DNA of 64,000 nucleotides from Taenia hydatigena (lineage: Eukaryota; Platyhelminthes; Cestoda; Cyclophyllidea; Taeniidae): contig JADWOT020000592.1 of the NCBI GenBank assembly GCA_036345935.2, positions 47,535 through 111,534 of the forward strand. The letters run 5' to 3'. Below are positions 50,505 through 64,000 of the stretch, piece by piece. The notes below the pieces were generated by a model. It saw nothing but the letters and a program-made list of their open reading frames with translations, did not search any database and had not been told where the DNA came from. Made by a program: the position numbers and the translations under genes. The first letter of the stretch is position 1. Each line of letters begins with the position of its first letter.

Positions 50505-53500
50505 AGGCGACCCCCCATGTACTCACAAAAAATCAGTTTGCCGTGCAAAGTACGAGCACAACAACAAGTCTTGTCAAACTTATTGTTGATGCCCTTAAGT
50601 CTTCAACTACCAGTCGCGGAGAGTAATATTGGTAGTAAGGCAAATGAAAGCAGAACAGCTGAGAGAGTGCCATAAATGTCAGTCAGCACGTGGGTCGCGT
50701 CTGAGATCAAGCAGGGGGCATGATCCCCACCTTTTGCGTCCGCTTAAAGAGTTATATCTAGGGAATTTAACGAGTTTACACATTCTCCCAGGTGAGAATA
50801 AAATTACGTAATGAGAAACCTCTTTTCCCAAAGCCTTAAAATGGTGGAATAAGATTAAGGCCAACTCACCATTAATTAGTCAACCAAATACTATTCTTAA
50901 CAGTATTTCCACTACCGACTGATCATGTGCGTTACGCTTATTTTATTAACGCAAAAGATATCGTGCCTAAAGTCAGACTATAACTAAGAGCACAGATGTA
51001 CATTAGTGCATGCCAACGATGGTCAATATATCCATACCATAGGTCGTGCCGCCATCACACAATATCACGTGGGCATCACACTGGGATCCACTAATCACAC
51101 ACAATTCACCTCATGGTATGCGGCTTGAACGCATGATTGAGTCCGCAGTGAAACGAACTGAGGAGGGAGCACTGTTTCATTAGGTCTCAATCAACTTATC
51201 CCAATCGCCATCAGACCGTAATTCGGTCGGTAGTTTGCTAATCTTTAAAACAATTTTAGTCCAACTCCCCTCAAATTCACTAATTCCAGCTACTGTCATA
51301 GCAGCTCTTACCCTAAGACTACAAAAGAGGCTATTTAAGCAAAATTTTGTCTCACTAAGCTAATTTAAGTGTGATTATGCAATTTCGCTTTGTTGACGAG
51401 TGCATTTTAAGCCGGTGCTGTCGTGTGTGCTCCTTTTATTTAGTTTAGACACGTGCTCCTTTTAGCTATAGCCAATTCTTGCTGCAGTGGCACATTGATA
51501 AACCATGGACAAGGTACCAGTGCTCAGTTATCTTTAACACACTAAATAGGATATCCTCAGCAATTTTATAAGCACATTATATCCGTATTAAAGCGGTACA
51601 ATTTCACTGGTATTCAAGGTCTTATTTAGTCATCTTTACCCTGCAGTAATCTACACAGATCATTGGATCAATGTATGCACTCAATCTCTATACCCCAGAT
51701 TTCCACTGCAAAAGAGCTATAAGCAGCGTCATCGAGTCTATTTTTTGCTAATTTGCTGTTTCGCGAGCCTGTCTCCTTCCATAGCATAGCTTAAATTCTT
51801 CCTATGTGTAAGTCGTCAAAACGTTTCACTCCAACAATTGAGATAAGTTCCAAAATATTACTGACAGACTTTCTTTCCTATGGTAGAATACTATTATCAT
51901 AAAATGAAGCCTAGTTTTAGCGTAACCACCCTATTCTCCGATGGAGTTGACATGCGTAAGGCCAAGCCTGCAATACCCGAGTGGCCGGCTAAGTAACGGT
52001 AAAAAGAGGCCATATTACAGCCAGGTGTTTGCATACCCGCTTCCCTATTTTCATTAATAAAGCAGCAACTTTCTTTGACTCCTTATTAATACCTTGTGAT
52101 ATTATAGAGTGTAGTGCTTTTAAGTCTGGCATTAAGTCTTCTCAATCAGTGTGCATTTTAGGAACATCTTACACTTAGGGTGCTTTCGCGTTACACAAAG
52201 TGTACTTAAGCAAAAATACTGTGGATGAAACAGGGATGTGGATCTAGACGTTTAAAATTTTGGGCAGCATGAACAAAATCATTTCGTTTTAAGCTGATGG
52301 TAGTCTATAGGTCGCGATTAAACCTCGTCAGAACAAGTAAGGCTTTGTATATATATTTTCAAAATAGCTCGGCAAACATGATTAGTCTTAGATGCATATG
52401 GTCATTCTTAAGTGAATCCAAATGAAATCAAGTTAAGCCACTATAGGAGGTGAATTTTTATTTTATAAGTCAAAGTTTATAATATGCTATTGGACATGAG
52501 AGAATTGCCAACACAGGCAAGCGTGTACTAAATGATTTTTAGGGCAAAAATAACATAAAAAGCATACACTTGGTCCCAGAATTTGTCCGTCTGGAAAATT
52601 GTTGAAACCTACTAGTTATTTGGACTACCATTCGAATTAATCACCAAGTCAAAGCACGAAATGGTATGAAGGAGCTTCATCGACTTTACTTTTCGTAAAA
52701 TAAAGTTCACTGATTGATTAGCACTAGTCACAAAAGGCTTTGTCCTTTCGTTTAGGCTCCCAACTTATACAAATTCAGAGTTTGACAAAAAAGAATGCAG
52801 CGAAATGTTGTGCAAAAGAAATTGAGTTAGTGTTACCAAGCCTCGTAGATAAGTATAGCAAAGTGGAAGGCATTTACGTCTGTTTCGGTCAATGTGTCAC
52901 AAGCTTTAGCATTGACTTTGGAAAGGATGCAGTATGGTAAAAATCTGCCGTGACTTACCCGTTCACGATGCAATCAGGGTAGGGGCTCAGTTTTGCCTCA
53001 TTTCTAACATGTGATAACACACAAGCTGAAAGTTGCAAGAATCACATATATTTAATTTTGTTTGTATTTGGTTGTTAGGATGGACCTGGGCGTTTTCGTG
53101 TGAAGGGCCAAATATGCCCCCCAAAAGTGGTGGGACGGTAAAATTGCACTAACCATCCACTCAGTCTGATCATGGCATGCCTCGACTTTAGCAACTTGAT
53201 TACAAAAAGCGGGTCATGGAAAGGAACGCATGACACGCGAAATCTCGTTCTATACCATAGTAGTAAAGGTTTCCTTGGACTGCAGTTGTTTGAGAGTTTA
53301 GTGGAGCTAGCCGGTGGTTGTAAGTGAATAAAATCAAGTCACACTAGGTGTATTTATAACCAGCCTGCAGATTCGACGGCTAGCATGACCATACTGTACA
53401 AGTTCGCATCAAAAGACGACATGCTTACTTACAGAAAGATGGGAGAAAGCGTTGTTACAACTAACAAGTATGCCTCAACTTCTTCAATCTTTGCGAATGT

Positions 53501-56029
53501 ATCAACGTGCATGGCCGTATTCCTTGCTTGAGCTTTCGCGTATGCCAATGCAAGTTGGCAATAGTATCAACTAGTTTTCCTTTATAAGTTTGCAAGTTAC
53601 AGGCGCTATACCATTGTCATTGGTGATCGGAAGGTAATTGACAAATACATTTTTGTAATGATTTCGTTCTTGCCATATTCGCTTCACTTACTATGGCTCA
53701 AAGATGGGCTCATGCCATGAGTAATGGTGTCACAAAGCTTTAACTATTCTGAAGGTTACATATCCAATAATGCCATACTTTTGTCACTGAATAGGTACAA
53801 TACCCACACTCAACAATAATTTTGCCAAATAAGAAGGACATCGCGAAGGCTGATACTATGTTTCAACTTAAAGTCTGGCCGTTGTGCACAATAGATGAAC
53901 TTTTCAGCCGATTACAGAGGCAGGATTAGTTAATGAGGGTGTTGGAAACAAGATTGGAATGTGGACCTCTAACATTCATTTAAAGAGGAGCGTTTAACCG
54001 CGGCAACACGAAATAGTTTGCGATCTATTTCAGTTCCTCTACAGAATTGGCACAAGTGCATGGTGCCCCAAACAAGAACGGATTTAACAAGTGCATCCGG
54101 CAAACTGCTAGGTTGATCAACGATGCACTTCATTGTTCTCACCGTCCTTGTTGCCGCTACTTTTCTATCAAATTCCATTCAACATTTGGTATGCATCAGA
54201 AGTGCTAATGTTATGCAATTACACAATTTGGAAGAACGCAGCTTCGGGTTAGACTCAGTGGCCGCGAGTAGAGTCATGGATGTGACATGCGGTCCTGCTC
54301 TTGGCGCAAATTTTAACAACCACAGTAAGCCATCACGTGTAGGTATGAATGCTTAAGTTACACTTCGTGTAACTGGGGCTATGGTGAAGCAATAGGGTTC
54401 AAGTCAGGAACGGCACTGAACCCCTGTGAACCTGTTATGCATGCACCTCAGCCGTCTATTGTGCCTGATCCTCGCGGTTAGCAGGCACGACGGGTCTTAA
54501 CAATCCCCACTTGCCAATAACAATTCTACACGTATTGTTGTCTTCACGATAAAGTTCAAGTGCATTCAGGAAATCATATTTAAAGAAGCAAACCAGCAAA
54601 TCCGTCTGTCGTTAATGGTTAAGATCTGTTACATCGATAGTTCGGATCGTGCGCCATTTTTAATTAGGAAATACGGCAAACATAGTGACTAACAGAGGGA
54701 CTGATGGTTAGCGCTTTAAGGACCTATGCTTGCATGATCCTTGCGCACTAATGAATTTTTCTACACGTACCGTTTTTTTTCATTGTCCGACTCCGTTAGA
54801 CAGAGGTAAAAGCCGTTTCAAGTAACTGTGCTGCCTGACGGGTGGTGAGTAATTTGCAGGAGGTGAGGATAAACCGCCAATCGTTTCCGTTGGCCTCACT
54901 GCACTACTCACATGATAAGGCTTGTGACAGACGGACAGATCTGTGGATGAAAATGCATTTTGATTGTGGATTATTTAACTACGGGGTTTGAGAACATTTA
55001 GGTAAGTGGGTGTTGCATAAAGTTTGTCTACATCCCGTCGGCAAAGTAGGATAGGTGGGAATGATTAATGACAATTGTATTAGTATCCCGCTGTAGCTGC
55101 AAAAGCTGTTTGAATTACCCGCATTACCATGGTTAAAGCAATGCAAATACCGAATCACAAATTAGTGCCCAACACGTTGTTTGAGAAGAAAAAAATCTAG
55201 ATAGTCCTGATAAATTTAATAACTCTTCTATACGCTGGTAGTGGGTTGTAATGCATGGAATTTGAATTGATTAAAACAGTGAGATTTTACTTTCTACCGA
55301 TAAGGCCAAAAAAACACAGAAAATAGACAGCCAGACTGTTTTATCTTCAAAACGCACACTGCTGCCATTCGCATCTACTAGCTTTGGCGGCATTTTTTAC
55401 ACCTCTACTCGCCATGCAGTAGAAATAAATTAATCTTACCAACTGTCTTGCCACTTTGTCTACCCCACACTAAAGTGCAGGTGTGTTGATGCAGCGTAGG
55501 AGCTCTAAGTAGGACATTAAGCAAGCAAACAAAAAATGGAACCAATTTTCATTATCTTTAGTGTAAGACAGTGAAATTCAGAAATTGGATATTTTCAGAG
55601 CACGGTGATGACACTGATCTCTGCAGCTGAACGATCTGTCGCGTGACAACCTCGTATATCCTCGTTGATCACCTATCAGCCAGCTTAAAATTCCTTGCAC
55701 CCCTTCAAATTTTGATTCCTGCAGTTATCACTCATTCGAGGTTAAATTAGTCAAGTATAATAGACTGTTTCTTGAAAGTTTTTTTCAGCTTTTTTGGCGA
55801 CTTTAAAGTTTGCTTACTGGCCAGTGTGCTAAAAAGTGCCTTGATTGAAGAGCCACTAAAAATTTCGTTTTTTCCTGTAAAGGACCAGAAATGCAGGCAT
55901 CTTAGAAGAATGCGTTTTAGTACGCTTGCACATACTTTACTAGTTTTTTTAGTGAAGGACGGCACAAGGAAGAAGTAATATGTTATGAGCCAGCTTTTCA
56001 ATTATCCACAATTTATAATCAATAAAAGT

Positions 56030-56420
56030 ATTTTTGATCACTCTACTGGCTCCACACTCATTGTTTCTGCCCAGCGTTACGTCCTGTCAAGAACGGGAAC
56101 AACGAGACGGGGTGCATATTTCGGACTCTTTAAAAGATTTTGGCTATCTATTTCTACATTCACACCTCGCACTCTGACTGCCAAAAATATCCACTTTGTC
56201 TGACAAGTCACGCGTCCTAGTAACCAGAGGCAGATTTAAGCATGCAATCTACTTCAACGATCACATTAGTTGCCTTTGCGAAAGAATTCAACACCGCAGA
56301 AGTAAGTTTCGTGCTTCAATTTTCGGGGACACTTTTGGATAAATGAGATGCTTCCGTGAGAAATGTGGCTTGTTTCCACAGAGATAAAGTTTGTTTTACA
56401 CCTTCAGAGGGTGTCAAACT
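56030..56420. repeat. Dispersed repeat copy (partner at 61.0 kb)
   Basis: Aligns with 61000-61290 on the same strand through blocks such as CACTCTGACTG..AA.AATAT and CCAGAGG....TT.A..CATG.AATCT, with many substitutions. No transposase, reverse transcriptase or terminal repeat was seen. Confidence 0.4.
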
Positions 56421-59400
56421 CACCCACTTAATCGACAAACCTTAAAGACGGAAAGTATTATAGTCTTGCTTCGCCTTGTATTATGGTGCATCTAAGCAGC
56501 ATTTATAGAGTGATGTCTCTAATGGCAACCCTAATGGATAGGTGTTGATAGGAAAAACGCCAACTTGGCAGTAGGTAAAGCTCCCTCTTTCATCTCTCCT
56601 TAAGTCTTTACATTCAAGTACTCAGTCTTTCTAATTACTCCTCGCAAACAGCACATAGTACAGTCGATGAATGCCTTCGATAAGGTCATGAAAATTAGAT
56701 GCCAAAAATATGATGGATGGCTCTACTTTCTAAATAGAGCAGTAGTTCTTACGTTGGAAAAACGTGCACTGTTACATTCATTCCATTTACAGCCTTTATA
56801 AGTGCCCGCGCTGTCCTTTTGCTCGGGTTCAATCTGCATTCCCTCTACTAGATATGCAATTTTGGACCTCAGCTGTAGTCCGGCTGGGCAAATGTCAAAT
56901 TTATTGCCATGATTCCTATTATTGGTGGGCTCAGGACTCTCCGTTTGCGTCCTTGCCTCCTTTTTGTGTGAGCTAACCACCTAACGAAACGCTACCTTTA
57001 ACTTGTTTGAAAAGCATGACCGCTGTCTTACTGACCCCAATAATAAGCGAGTGCATTGCAAAGTCGAATCCAAGTCCTCTAAACTTTGCATAGACAACGT
57101 TATTATAGAAGCGACCAGGTGTAGCTGTGATAAAAACTGTTAAACACCCACTTGGTGGGAACGATAGCCACAGCATATTACATGTTCTACCGCACAACCG
57201 ATCTCACGCAAACATGGATCGGTGTAGATTTGAATCTTAAACAAGCACTTTACTTATAGCGATGCTAAATAGCATTTAATGTTGAAGAACTCGACCTTCT
57301 CGCCGAATTACAAAGATATAACGCAAGTGTTGAAGCTCAAGCGAAAAAGGCTTATGTGATGAGGCAATCGAAAGTACGTGCCCCAATAAATGGATGCAAA
57401 ATAAGCTTACTCTAGAGTGGTGAATTTAGAGTTTACTACGAATACTAATCCCTTTGATTTAAGTAGTGTATGCAGGAAGTATAATCATTAACCGCTATAA
57501 AATGAGGTGCTGTCGAACATTTTATGCACTGGTCATATTACTACTTTGAAACAATTACTATAAATAATGTAATGGGGCTGAGATAAATAAGATCATCATT
57601 CCATTGCTTCCAAAACACCTATATCCGGTGGGAGGATGTAGAGGGTGGAAGTGTCTGAAGTACTTGATCGAAAATGCTGGCAGATATTCACGAGGCATAC
57701 CATGATTTCGACAAAGACTCGCAACACTCGATTGATCACCATTAAGTGTACTCCTAAGATTAATAACTAAGCACGGAGGTTCCCTGTAGAAGTGCTACAC
57801 TAATCCACCGAATCCGAGACTAACTGCTACCAAAAAAATTTGACAGGTGGAATTACACATACTGTCGATCGACTTTTTTAATGTCGACTTGTGTTTCTTT
57901 CGGCAAAGCAGGCTCTGCGATGGGGCGTAGAGTTGGTACAATGTTCCGGTGCCATCAAGTCTGCGAACAATCTTAAGTGGCTTCTTATGAGAGGGCAACC
58001 CGTTTGTGCAAGATCATTACTTTTTACCTAAAAATCTAATGAGCAGTCTTTCTCTATAGCATAGTTGGAAATTTTTTGTTTAGTTTTTAGTGGCTAATTT
58101 TCTAGGGAAGCTATTGATCCATGCCCACCGGAAGTTAATTTGTTTACCAAAAGCTCCGCGTATACACATGTCGAAGCGTAGTTTTTTCACGACCATGGAT
58201 GGTAGTTTTTATTTTACACACATTTCACCTCAGTAAAGCTTTTTCGCTAATTGCCTATTTAAAACCACTTATAACAAAAAAAGAGAAGGGAAACAACAAG
58301 TGATGTTATTGATTGAAAAAATGAATGTTAGTTACTGATTGGGTGAATTGTGGCGATTTCCATTTGGTTTTTTACTGCATTTTTCTTTGATACAGTCAGA
58401 GCTGCGGCTATTATTAACCTAAAATGGCATGAGTCTCCTCAAAGTTCCTGCTTGTGCGTCACATTAACATCCTATGCTGAGTTCTAGAACCAGTAAACTA
58501 GGCGTCCCACAAACATCTGGTTATATCAATGTCGATGCAAAGATTCCTCTCCAGTTCTCTATTTGATTAAATGCTCAAGACAAATAAATGTAAAGTTTGT
58601 CTCAGCTGATATATCAACAACCTTCGCGTCCTAATCTTGGCTAAGGTTTTCTTGCTTTTTTTATTGCGTTTTGACCGGCACACTCCTCGGAGCCTACCAC
58701 CTATATCTGCACGTCTAATGCGTGTGTTTCCTCTCTCAAGTCCCAATAATCATTACCGCACAAGGATGATGCAGGCAGCTTAAAGACTGGTAAAGGACTA
58801 AAATACATGCACCTGTCAGTGTATCTTCTTCGCTAGCACAGTTATTATTAGACATAGCCCAATGCAAACGTTAGAAAAACCGACTGTATCCATGCCTGCA
58901 TGACTTTCTAACGCTATACAGCATCGTACAAACTCCAAGATGGCATCGTCATCTTATTTCCTACAACTGCATTCCTATTCTTCCTGTTGCATTTATTCCG
59001 ATGCGTCGTGCAAATTTTTATTTCGGCTTTAAGTTCCTTACGCTGATGGAAACCCGCTATTGCGCATAACAGCAACCAAGATAACAACATCCGCAATAGT
59101 AGATACAAGGCGTTTGTCTTTTGTTTTGCGCATTCCTACTCGCAAAGCACGAAGATGGGTGGACATCAGTGGGCAGTAAGTTAAGGCAGCTCGTTGGAAA
59201 ACCCTAAAATGCAAACAGATAACTTTTAATTTTTGCACTTGAATGTACGTATGCAATTAAGTTAAATGTCTGGCAGCTTGTAAAAGCACGCTAAACTGTC
59301 AATATCGAAACATTACTGTATACTTCTTTATACGATCTAAACTTTTGATGCAATACGATGCCTGCTCAATCGCCGCAAATTGGCAACACTCAATTATTCT

Positions 59401-59539
59401 TGCCCATTCTGGCCATCTCATACAAAATCTTTTACAAGTTATTCATAGATTTCCTGCGCATTAAGTGCTCATGCCTTGCTAGAGAAGCATTTAAGGCAAA
59501 AAGATGAAAGCTTAACGCAATCATCCCAAGACTTGCAAT
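56421..59539. other. No supported gene
   Basis: Short frames on both strands without domain resemblance; no clear repeat partner found. Confidence 0.45.
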
Positions 59540-60620
59540 TTTTTCCTCACAAGCTGGTGTATGTTTGCACCTCATTAAATACTCTGGACCAAATGACTGT
59601 AAAACAGATGACACTAAGGTATTTTAAGAAGCACTCATTGTAAATTAAGTCTATTTGATCAAAATGGCACCTACAGTGGTGATGTGCGCGCATATGGTTT
59701 AAAAGAGCCTCAAACGTCAGGTGTTCTGTAGCGCATTCTGTACAGTAAAAGCGTACTCCTGAATTTGCCCTTCTTTGGGCTAAAGCATTGCAAAATAGGG
59801 CACAAACATAGAAGAACGTTGCACGAAAAGCCAAGGCTGCAACTGAAGAGCAGCGCACATAAAATGATTAAAACCCAGGGTTCCAAAAAATGACTGAGAA
59901 GAGCAGCAAAGTTTGGAAATGGAACGAGACACAGACAGCATTCTTTGTAGTTTCAACCCATTTAGGGGCTCAAAATAAAGTATTTTAGCATTTAAGTGGG
60001 CATGAAGGAAAACAAATGGGTAGGTTTTGCAATTGCCCTTACCGTTTTGATGCCACAGGAGCATCCTATAGGTTTTGCAAGACCTTCGACAAACCGGACA
60101 ACGTGGACTCGAGTTTGCTGAAACGCACCAGGCATACGCAAAATAAGGCGCTGAAGCTGCATTGCGCTGTACCCGGTTTGGCAGATTGTTGCATATTCCA
60201 TCATCATTTGGATCAAAATAAGACCCGTTCTACTTAATAAATTTATCTATTAATAGCCCGGCGCGAAATCACCGTGTTTAAACACAAACATACATGCGGA
60301 CATACAGCTTTTACTTGTCTGCATGTTCATGTACTTAACAATGTAGGCGCATAAAGTTTACCTAAAAATGAACGACGCTTACCAAGATACCTGGAAATCA
60401 AATGTGCGAAACCTAAATTAACGCTTATGAATGGCAAGAAACACAAAGTACATCTATAACCATGCATCTTAATGGTAGGGGCGACCCGTTGTGCGAAAAC
60501 TTGCAAAAGAATTTGTGATGAAATTGATGGGTGAGCAAGAGACCTCCTGGATCTGTCCTCAATATTGCATGTGGTCGAACCGCGGAGCAGCAGTCGTCGT
60601 GTGTTTGGCTAGAAATCTGG
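59540..60620 (-). repeat. Third, more diverged zinc-finger repeat copy
   Basis: The minus-strand frame 59858-59547 contains FYCTECATEHLTFEALLNHM followed by RAHH, an intact C-x2-C-x12-H-x3-H finger related to the ones near 40.7 and 47.8 kb. The frame has no regular second finger. Positions 60550-60595 resemble 47180-47225, so the similarity extends over about 1 kb. A plus-strand frame at 60016-60237 (CKTFDKPDNVDSSLLKR) is also vaguely finger-like. It could be a fragment of a real zinc-finger exon or a dead copy. Confidence 0.4.
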
Positions 60621-60999
60621 GCAATTGAGGCATGTGATTGAAATCTACCTCACTTCAAATGCTTGCTACTTCGTGCTGTGTTCCGACTCAAGTGTAAGCA
60701 AAAATTTAGTTTTGCCTTTAGAGGACAAAATTTTGTAGCCAAGGAAGACATTTGATACGTTCGGTATTTTAGAAGACTGTTAGTATGCCGGAACCAAAAT
60801 TCCATTACTTCTTAACAATCGAGTGCCAATACGCCTTTTCTAGTCCCAAAAGCATAAGGATGGATAAAAGGTGGGGAGCTGCTATTCAAAGTGATTTAAC
60901 ATTAATGCTTAATGCTTATATTTGCTAAAGTGTTCCTGCTCTGCACTCGTCATACCCGTCCAGCATTATGATGTAGGATGGACGAGCACAGCATGTTCC

Positions 61000-61300
61000 A
61001 TGCAGATTTCGAGCCCTTGACTAATCGCGACTTTCCATTTTTATACTTACATCCCCACTCTGACTGTAAAGAATATGCAATTTGCCAGGCGAACCCTGCT
61101 TTCCAGTGGCCAGAGGTTGGTTCAGACATGTAATCTGTTGCAATTAATACATCGGTTGTTTGCACAGCAGACTTTTACGCCATGGAAGCAAGTTCCGTTC
61201 TTTACAGTTTGGGATGCTTTTGGGTAACCATCATGCCTTCGTGAAGAATGAGCCTTTCGCTTGCGGAAGTCATGTTTATTTTTTGATATTAGAGAGCGCT
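61000..61300. repeat. Dispersed repeat copy (partner at 56.0 kb)
   Basis: Same-strand partner of 56030-56420. Its left end also contains CCTTGACTAATCGCGACT, close to CCTTGACTAGTCGCGACT at 3438, which links this pair to the 3.4/6.0 kb family. A minus-strand open frame (61165-60950) crosses it without a recognisable domain. Confidence 0.4.
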
Positions 61301-64000
61301 ATACTCACCCGCCTAGTCAATAAAGCCTTTAAGACACAAATTATTATAATCACAACTAACCTTGCGTCTCAATGCATCAAGGTTACATTTGGACAAGCGA
61401 CGTCTCCACCAAGTTAAGTGAAAACGAATTCCATTTTCTCCCTAGTTCCATCCCCTAACTCTTAAATGGTCAGCATCCCTCACTCATTCCTCTCATACAG
61501 CAGTACAGCGAAGATGAACATAAGCCATCTGATTGTTTGCACCTTTGCAGTGGCACAGTCATTCTCTATGGTGGCCTCTAACTTCGTCGCGAAAGTAGAA
61601 GGCCAATAATAGGGAGGGTGCTTCTCCTTTCCACTTAAGGGAGTAACTTTGACGGTTGAAGGAATGTGTAAATTTGCATTATCTCTACTTTCAGTCTTTT
61701 CATCAAGCATCACTCGCTTTATCGTATGCACGGATTTTGGTCTTAACTGCAGTCAAGGTGTGATAATGCACTAGCTCTATTTTCCTTTTGCTGGTTTTTG
61801 TTGTTATGCCCTGAATTCTCTTTTGGCATCGTTGTCTCAGCTTCGAAATAAATGTGCCTTTTCTATTCACTGTTGCCCAGATCCACTTACTAAATAAAAG
61901 GTGACGACTGCTTGTCGATAATCTATGGCAGCTGCTTCATTGATCCTATCAATATGATTTAGCTAAAAGGCCAACGTTCTGCTAGGTAGACATTTGCTCC
62001 TTATCTGTTATCTTTGCTTTAATGAAAGCTAAAAATTTTATTACGCCTTTCCTATTCACCCGACCTTGACGTATATTTATAGTTCTAACATCGGCAAATA
62101 CCGTTGATAGCGCAAGAATTTTTCAGCCTTGACAAAATTTAGTGTGGCTCCAACGACAGAAAATTGCTCATTGACCACTATTCCATTGCGTATGCGGCGA
62201 AGTGAGTTTGCATAAATGTGCATCTCACCAAACGAAATTTTCTGCCTTGAATGATACTCACTGAGTGGGTTTCGCAATTGTGCTTCTAGTGGATTGGATG
62301 ATTACTCAACTACTGGTGTCTACTCACGAATTGACTTTGAGATGCTCGACTATGCTAGTGTCACAACTCTGCCTATATACATAAGGTGGTTGGCTGAGAT
62401 TACTCCCCTGGCTTTTTCACTGCGACCTGTCACTTTGCTATCGGTGAACGGTGCCGGTTAGAGGAGCTTGATTAGCTGCACTCTCAATAAATGGATATGA
62501 AGAGACGAGGTGTTTAGGCTACTCTGTTTTGATGGCCAGAATGCTTGTTATTGAGAGTAAGAGTAGCCTACGCGCGGTAAAAAGAGAGAATAAACTTATT
62601 CACTTTAAAAATAAAGCAAGTACAGTCCTAGCTTGGAGAGGAGCGCATTCCTTTCTTTTCATCGATAATCTCACCTTAAGCAGCTTGTTTTTGGAAAGCA
62701 CTAACACTCAAATAAACCGATTCGGATCACATGTCCCAAGTTTTTGCAATAGATAACGCGAAATCGTCTCTTGTTTAGCTACAGAATACTTTGTGCTTAC
62801 TTGACAAATCGAGCAACACAAATAAGTTGCATTAGTGTACACCGTGTTGAGTTTGTTCTGTTTCCTCTTTGCTGGTAGCGTGATAATTCTCCACTCACTC
62901 TGCCGACTCTAAGGTACTTCTTCTATATGCTGTGAACGACAGCGGCTAAATGCCAAGTCGTCGGAGGTCTTTTGTAAAAGTTAGTGCACAACACGTATTG
63001 TACTACTACCAGCCCAGTTAATATTGCTACGTGGTGGCAGTTTGCCAACATTTCGTTTGGATAAAAGAACACTTGAAAAAGATGGTCGTCCCATTCGATC
63101 ATTAGCGAAGCGTGATGATGCTATCAAAAGCATATTATGGTTTCCTTCACGTCTTAAGACATCAGTGCGCTGCGTTCTTTACAACTTTGCGAAGAGCAAC
63201 TTTCCTTTTAACCGAAAGGTGAGGAAAGTGGGTAACGAAAATGGGTATTTTTAATGTCAATCACGGGGTGGTTAAAGATGCCAGGTTTTTACATACCATT
63301 TCATGCTATTAGGGTAGCCTTTCAGTGTTTGAGAGTAAAAGCGCACGAGATTCCGGTGGCACAGGCAAAGATCCGGGAAGACCAGACAAGGACGCAAACG
63401 TCTCACAGCTCAAATAGGGGGAAGTGAATAGTGCACCTCGGTACACATGCTCTTGGATTGCATGGTTGCCTAGTTGCTATCAGGCCGCTTAACTTGCTGG
63501 TAAAGTTATAGTATTTGGCCGATGGTCGACTTCAGCTCAAGTAGTCAATGTGTATTTGTGATGAGATTAGTCAGATGGACATCAGCCCAATAGTGGTAGA
63601 AAGGCGCCGACTTCTCTAATAATAGTAGCGTGGACGCCGATTTTGGAGAAAATGTAAGAGAAATGATGACCTCCAGGAGGTTAACCGCAATCAACACAAC
63701 TGTCGAGAGGAGTTTTACATCTTTTGCAATAGTGTAAATTTTGGTGCACTTTGTGAGTTATAAATAGCACAAGTTAAAGCGTACCCTTTACAATTGTAGG
63801 TTTAAACATGTAACATCATGCAAACATATGAGTTGAAGGTAAAGCAAGTAAATGGTGCACCATTTTTAAGTGCGTATCACAAATTATTAATCAAACGAAA
63901 TGAGGCAAGTATGGTTTGAGATCATAGTAGATAAATGGCGAGGTGACTGGACTAGACGAAAGCGTCAAGAATGCGATTTTGTCGGAATAGAGACCGTGTG
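61301..64000. other. No supported gene
   Basis: A 76-codon frame at 63024-63254 has a possible acceptor (CGTGGTGGCAG) and donor (AAAG/GTGAGG at 63220) and might be an exon of a gene beyond the window, but its protein is unrecognised. Confidence 0.35.

Larger units (their letters stand above)
47901..56029. other. Intergenic sequence with scattered weak features
   Basis: Contains the polypyrimidine tract at 48.5 kb, the interrupted Ser-rich frame at 50.2 kb and a possible signal-peptide exon at 54123-54188. No assembled gene. Confidence 0.4.

Overview
The window is flatworm genomic DNA, most likely from a taeniid tapeworm (Taenia/Echinococcus group). It contains one clear multi-exon gene in otherwise gene-poor, moderately AT-rich sequence. 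The tapeworm assignment rests on two things seen here: very short introns (32, 40, 44 and 58 bp) mixed with long ones, and a minus-strand fibronectin type III exon followed by a Ser/Thr-rich hydrophobic tail. The second matches the layout of the EG95/45W oncosphere antigen family, which is known from Taeniidae.

Positions 12.8-22.2 kb (plus strand) hold a complete receptor-type (membrane) guanylate cyclase. I could assemble it as 18 exons with consistent splice phases, about 1144 residues. In order it encodes a signal peptide, an ANF-receptor-like extracellular domain, one transmembrane helix, a basic juxtamembrane stretch, a kinase-homology domain, a coiled-coil signalling helix and a class III cyclase domain. 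A canonical TATA box lies 48 bases before the start codon. Both metal-binding aspartates and the guanine-selecting Glu and Cys are kept. The arginine of the usual NTASR motif is lysine, and the usual KGKG motif is replaced by EGGV, so catalytic competence is open to question.

Positions 29.57-29.97 kb (minus strand) hold the EG95/45W-like fibronectin III exon and a GPI-type tail 58 bases downstream in an incompatible frame. No signal-peptide exon was found, so this looks like a broken or incompletely resolved family member.

The rest has no gene I can support. It holds several diverged, dispersed repeat islands, some with degenerate C2H2 zinc-finger-like reading frames: 3.4-4.0 and 6.0-6.4 kb; 40.1-40.9, 47.1-47.9 and 59.5-60.6 kb; 56.0-56.4 and 61.0-61.3 kb. 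There are also an interrupted Ser-rich reading frame near 50.2 kb, an unresolved pair of overlapping minus-strand reading frames near 33.4 kb, and a few short simple repeats. No tRNA, rRNA, CRISPR array, prokaryotic feature or complete transposon was recognised.
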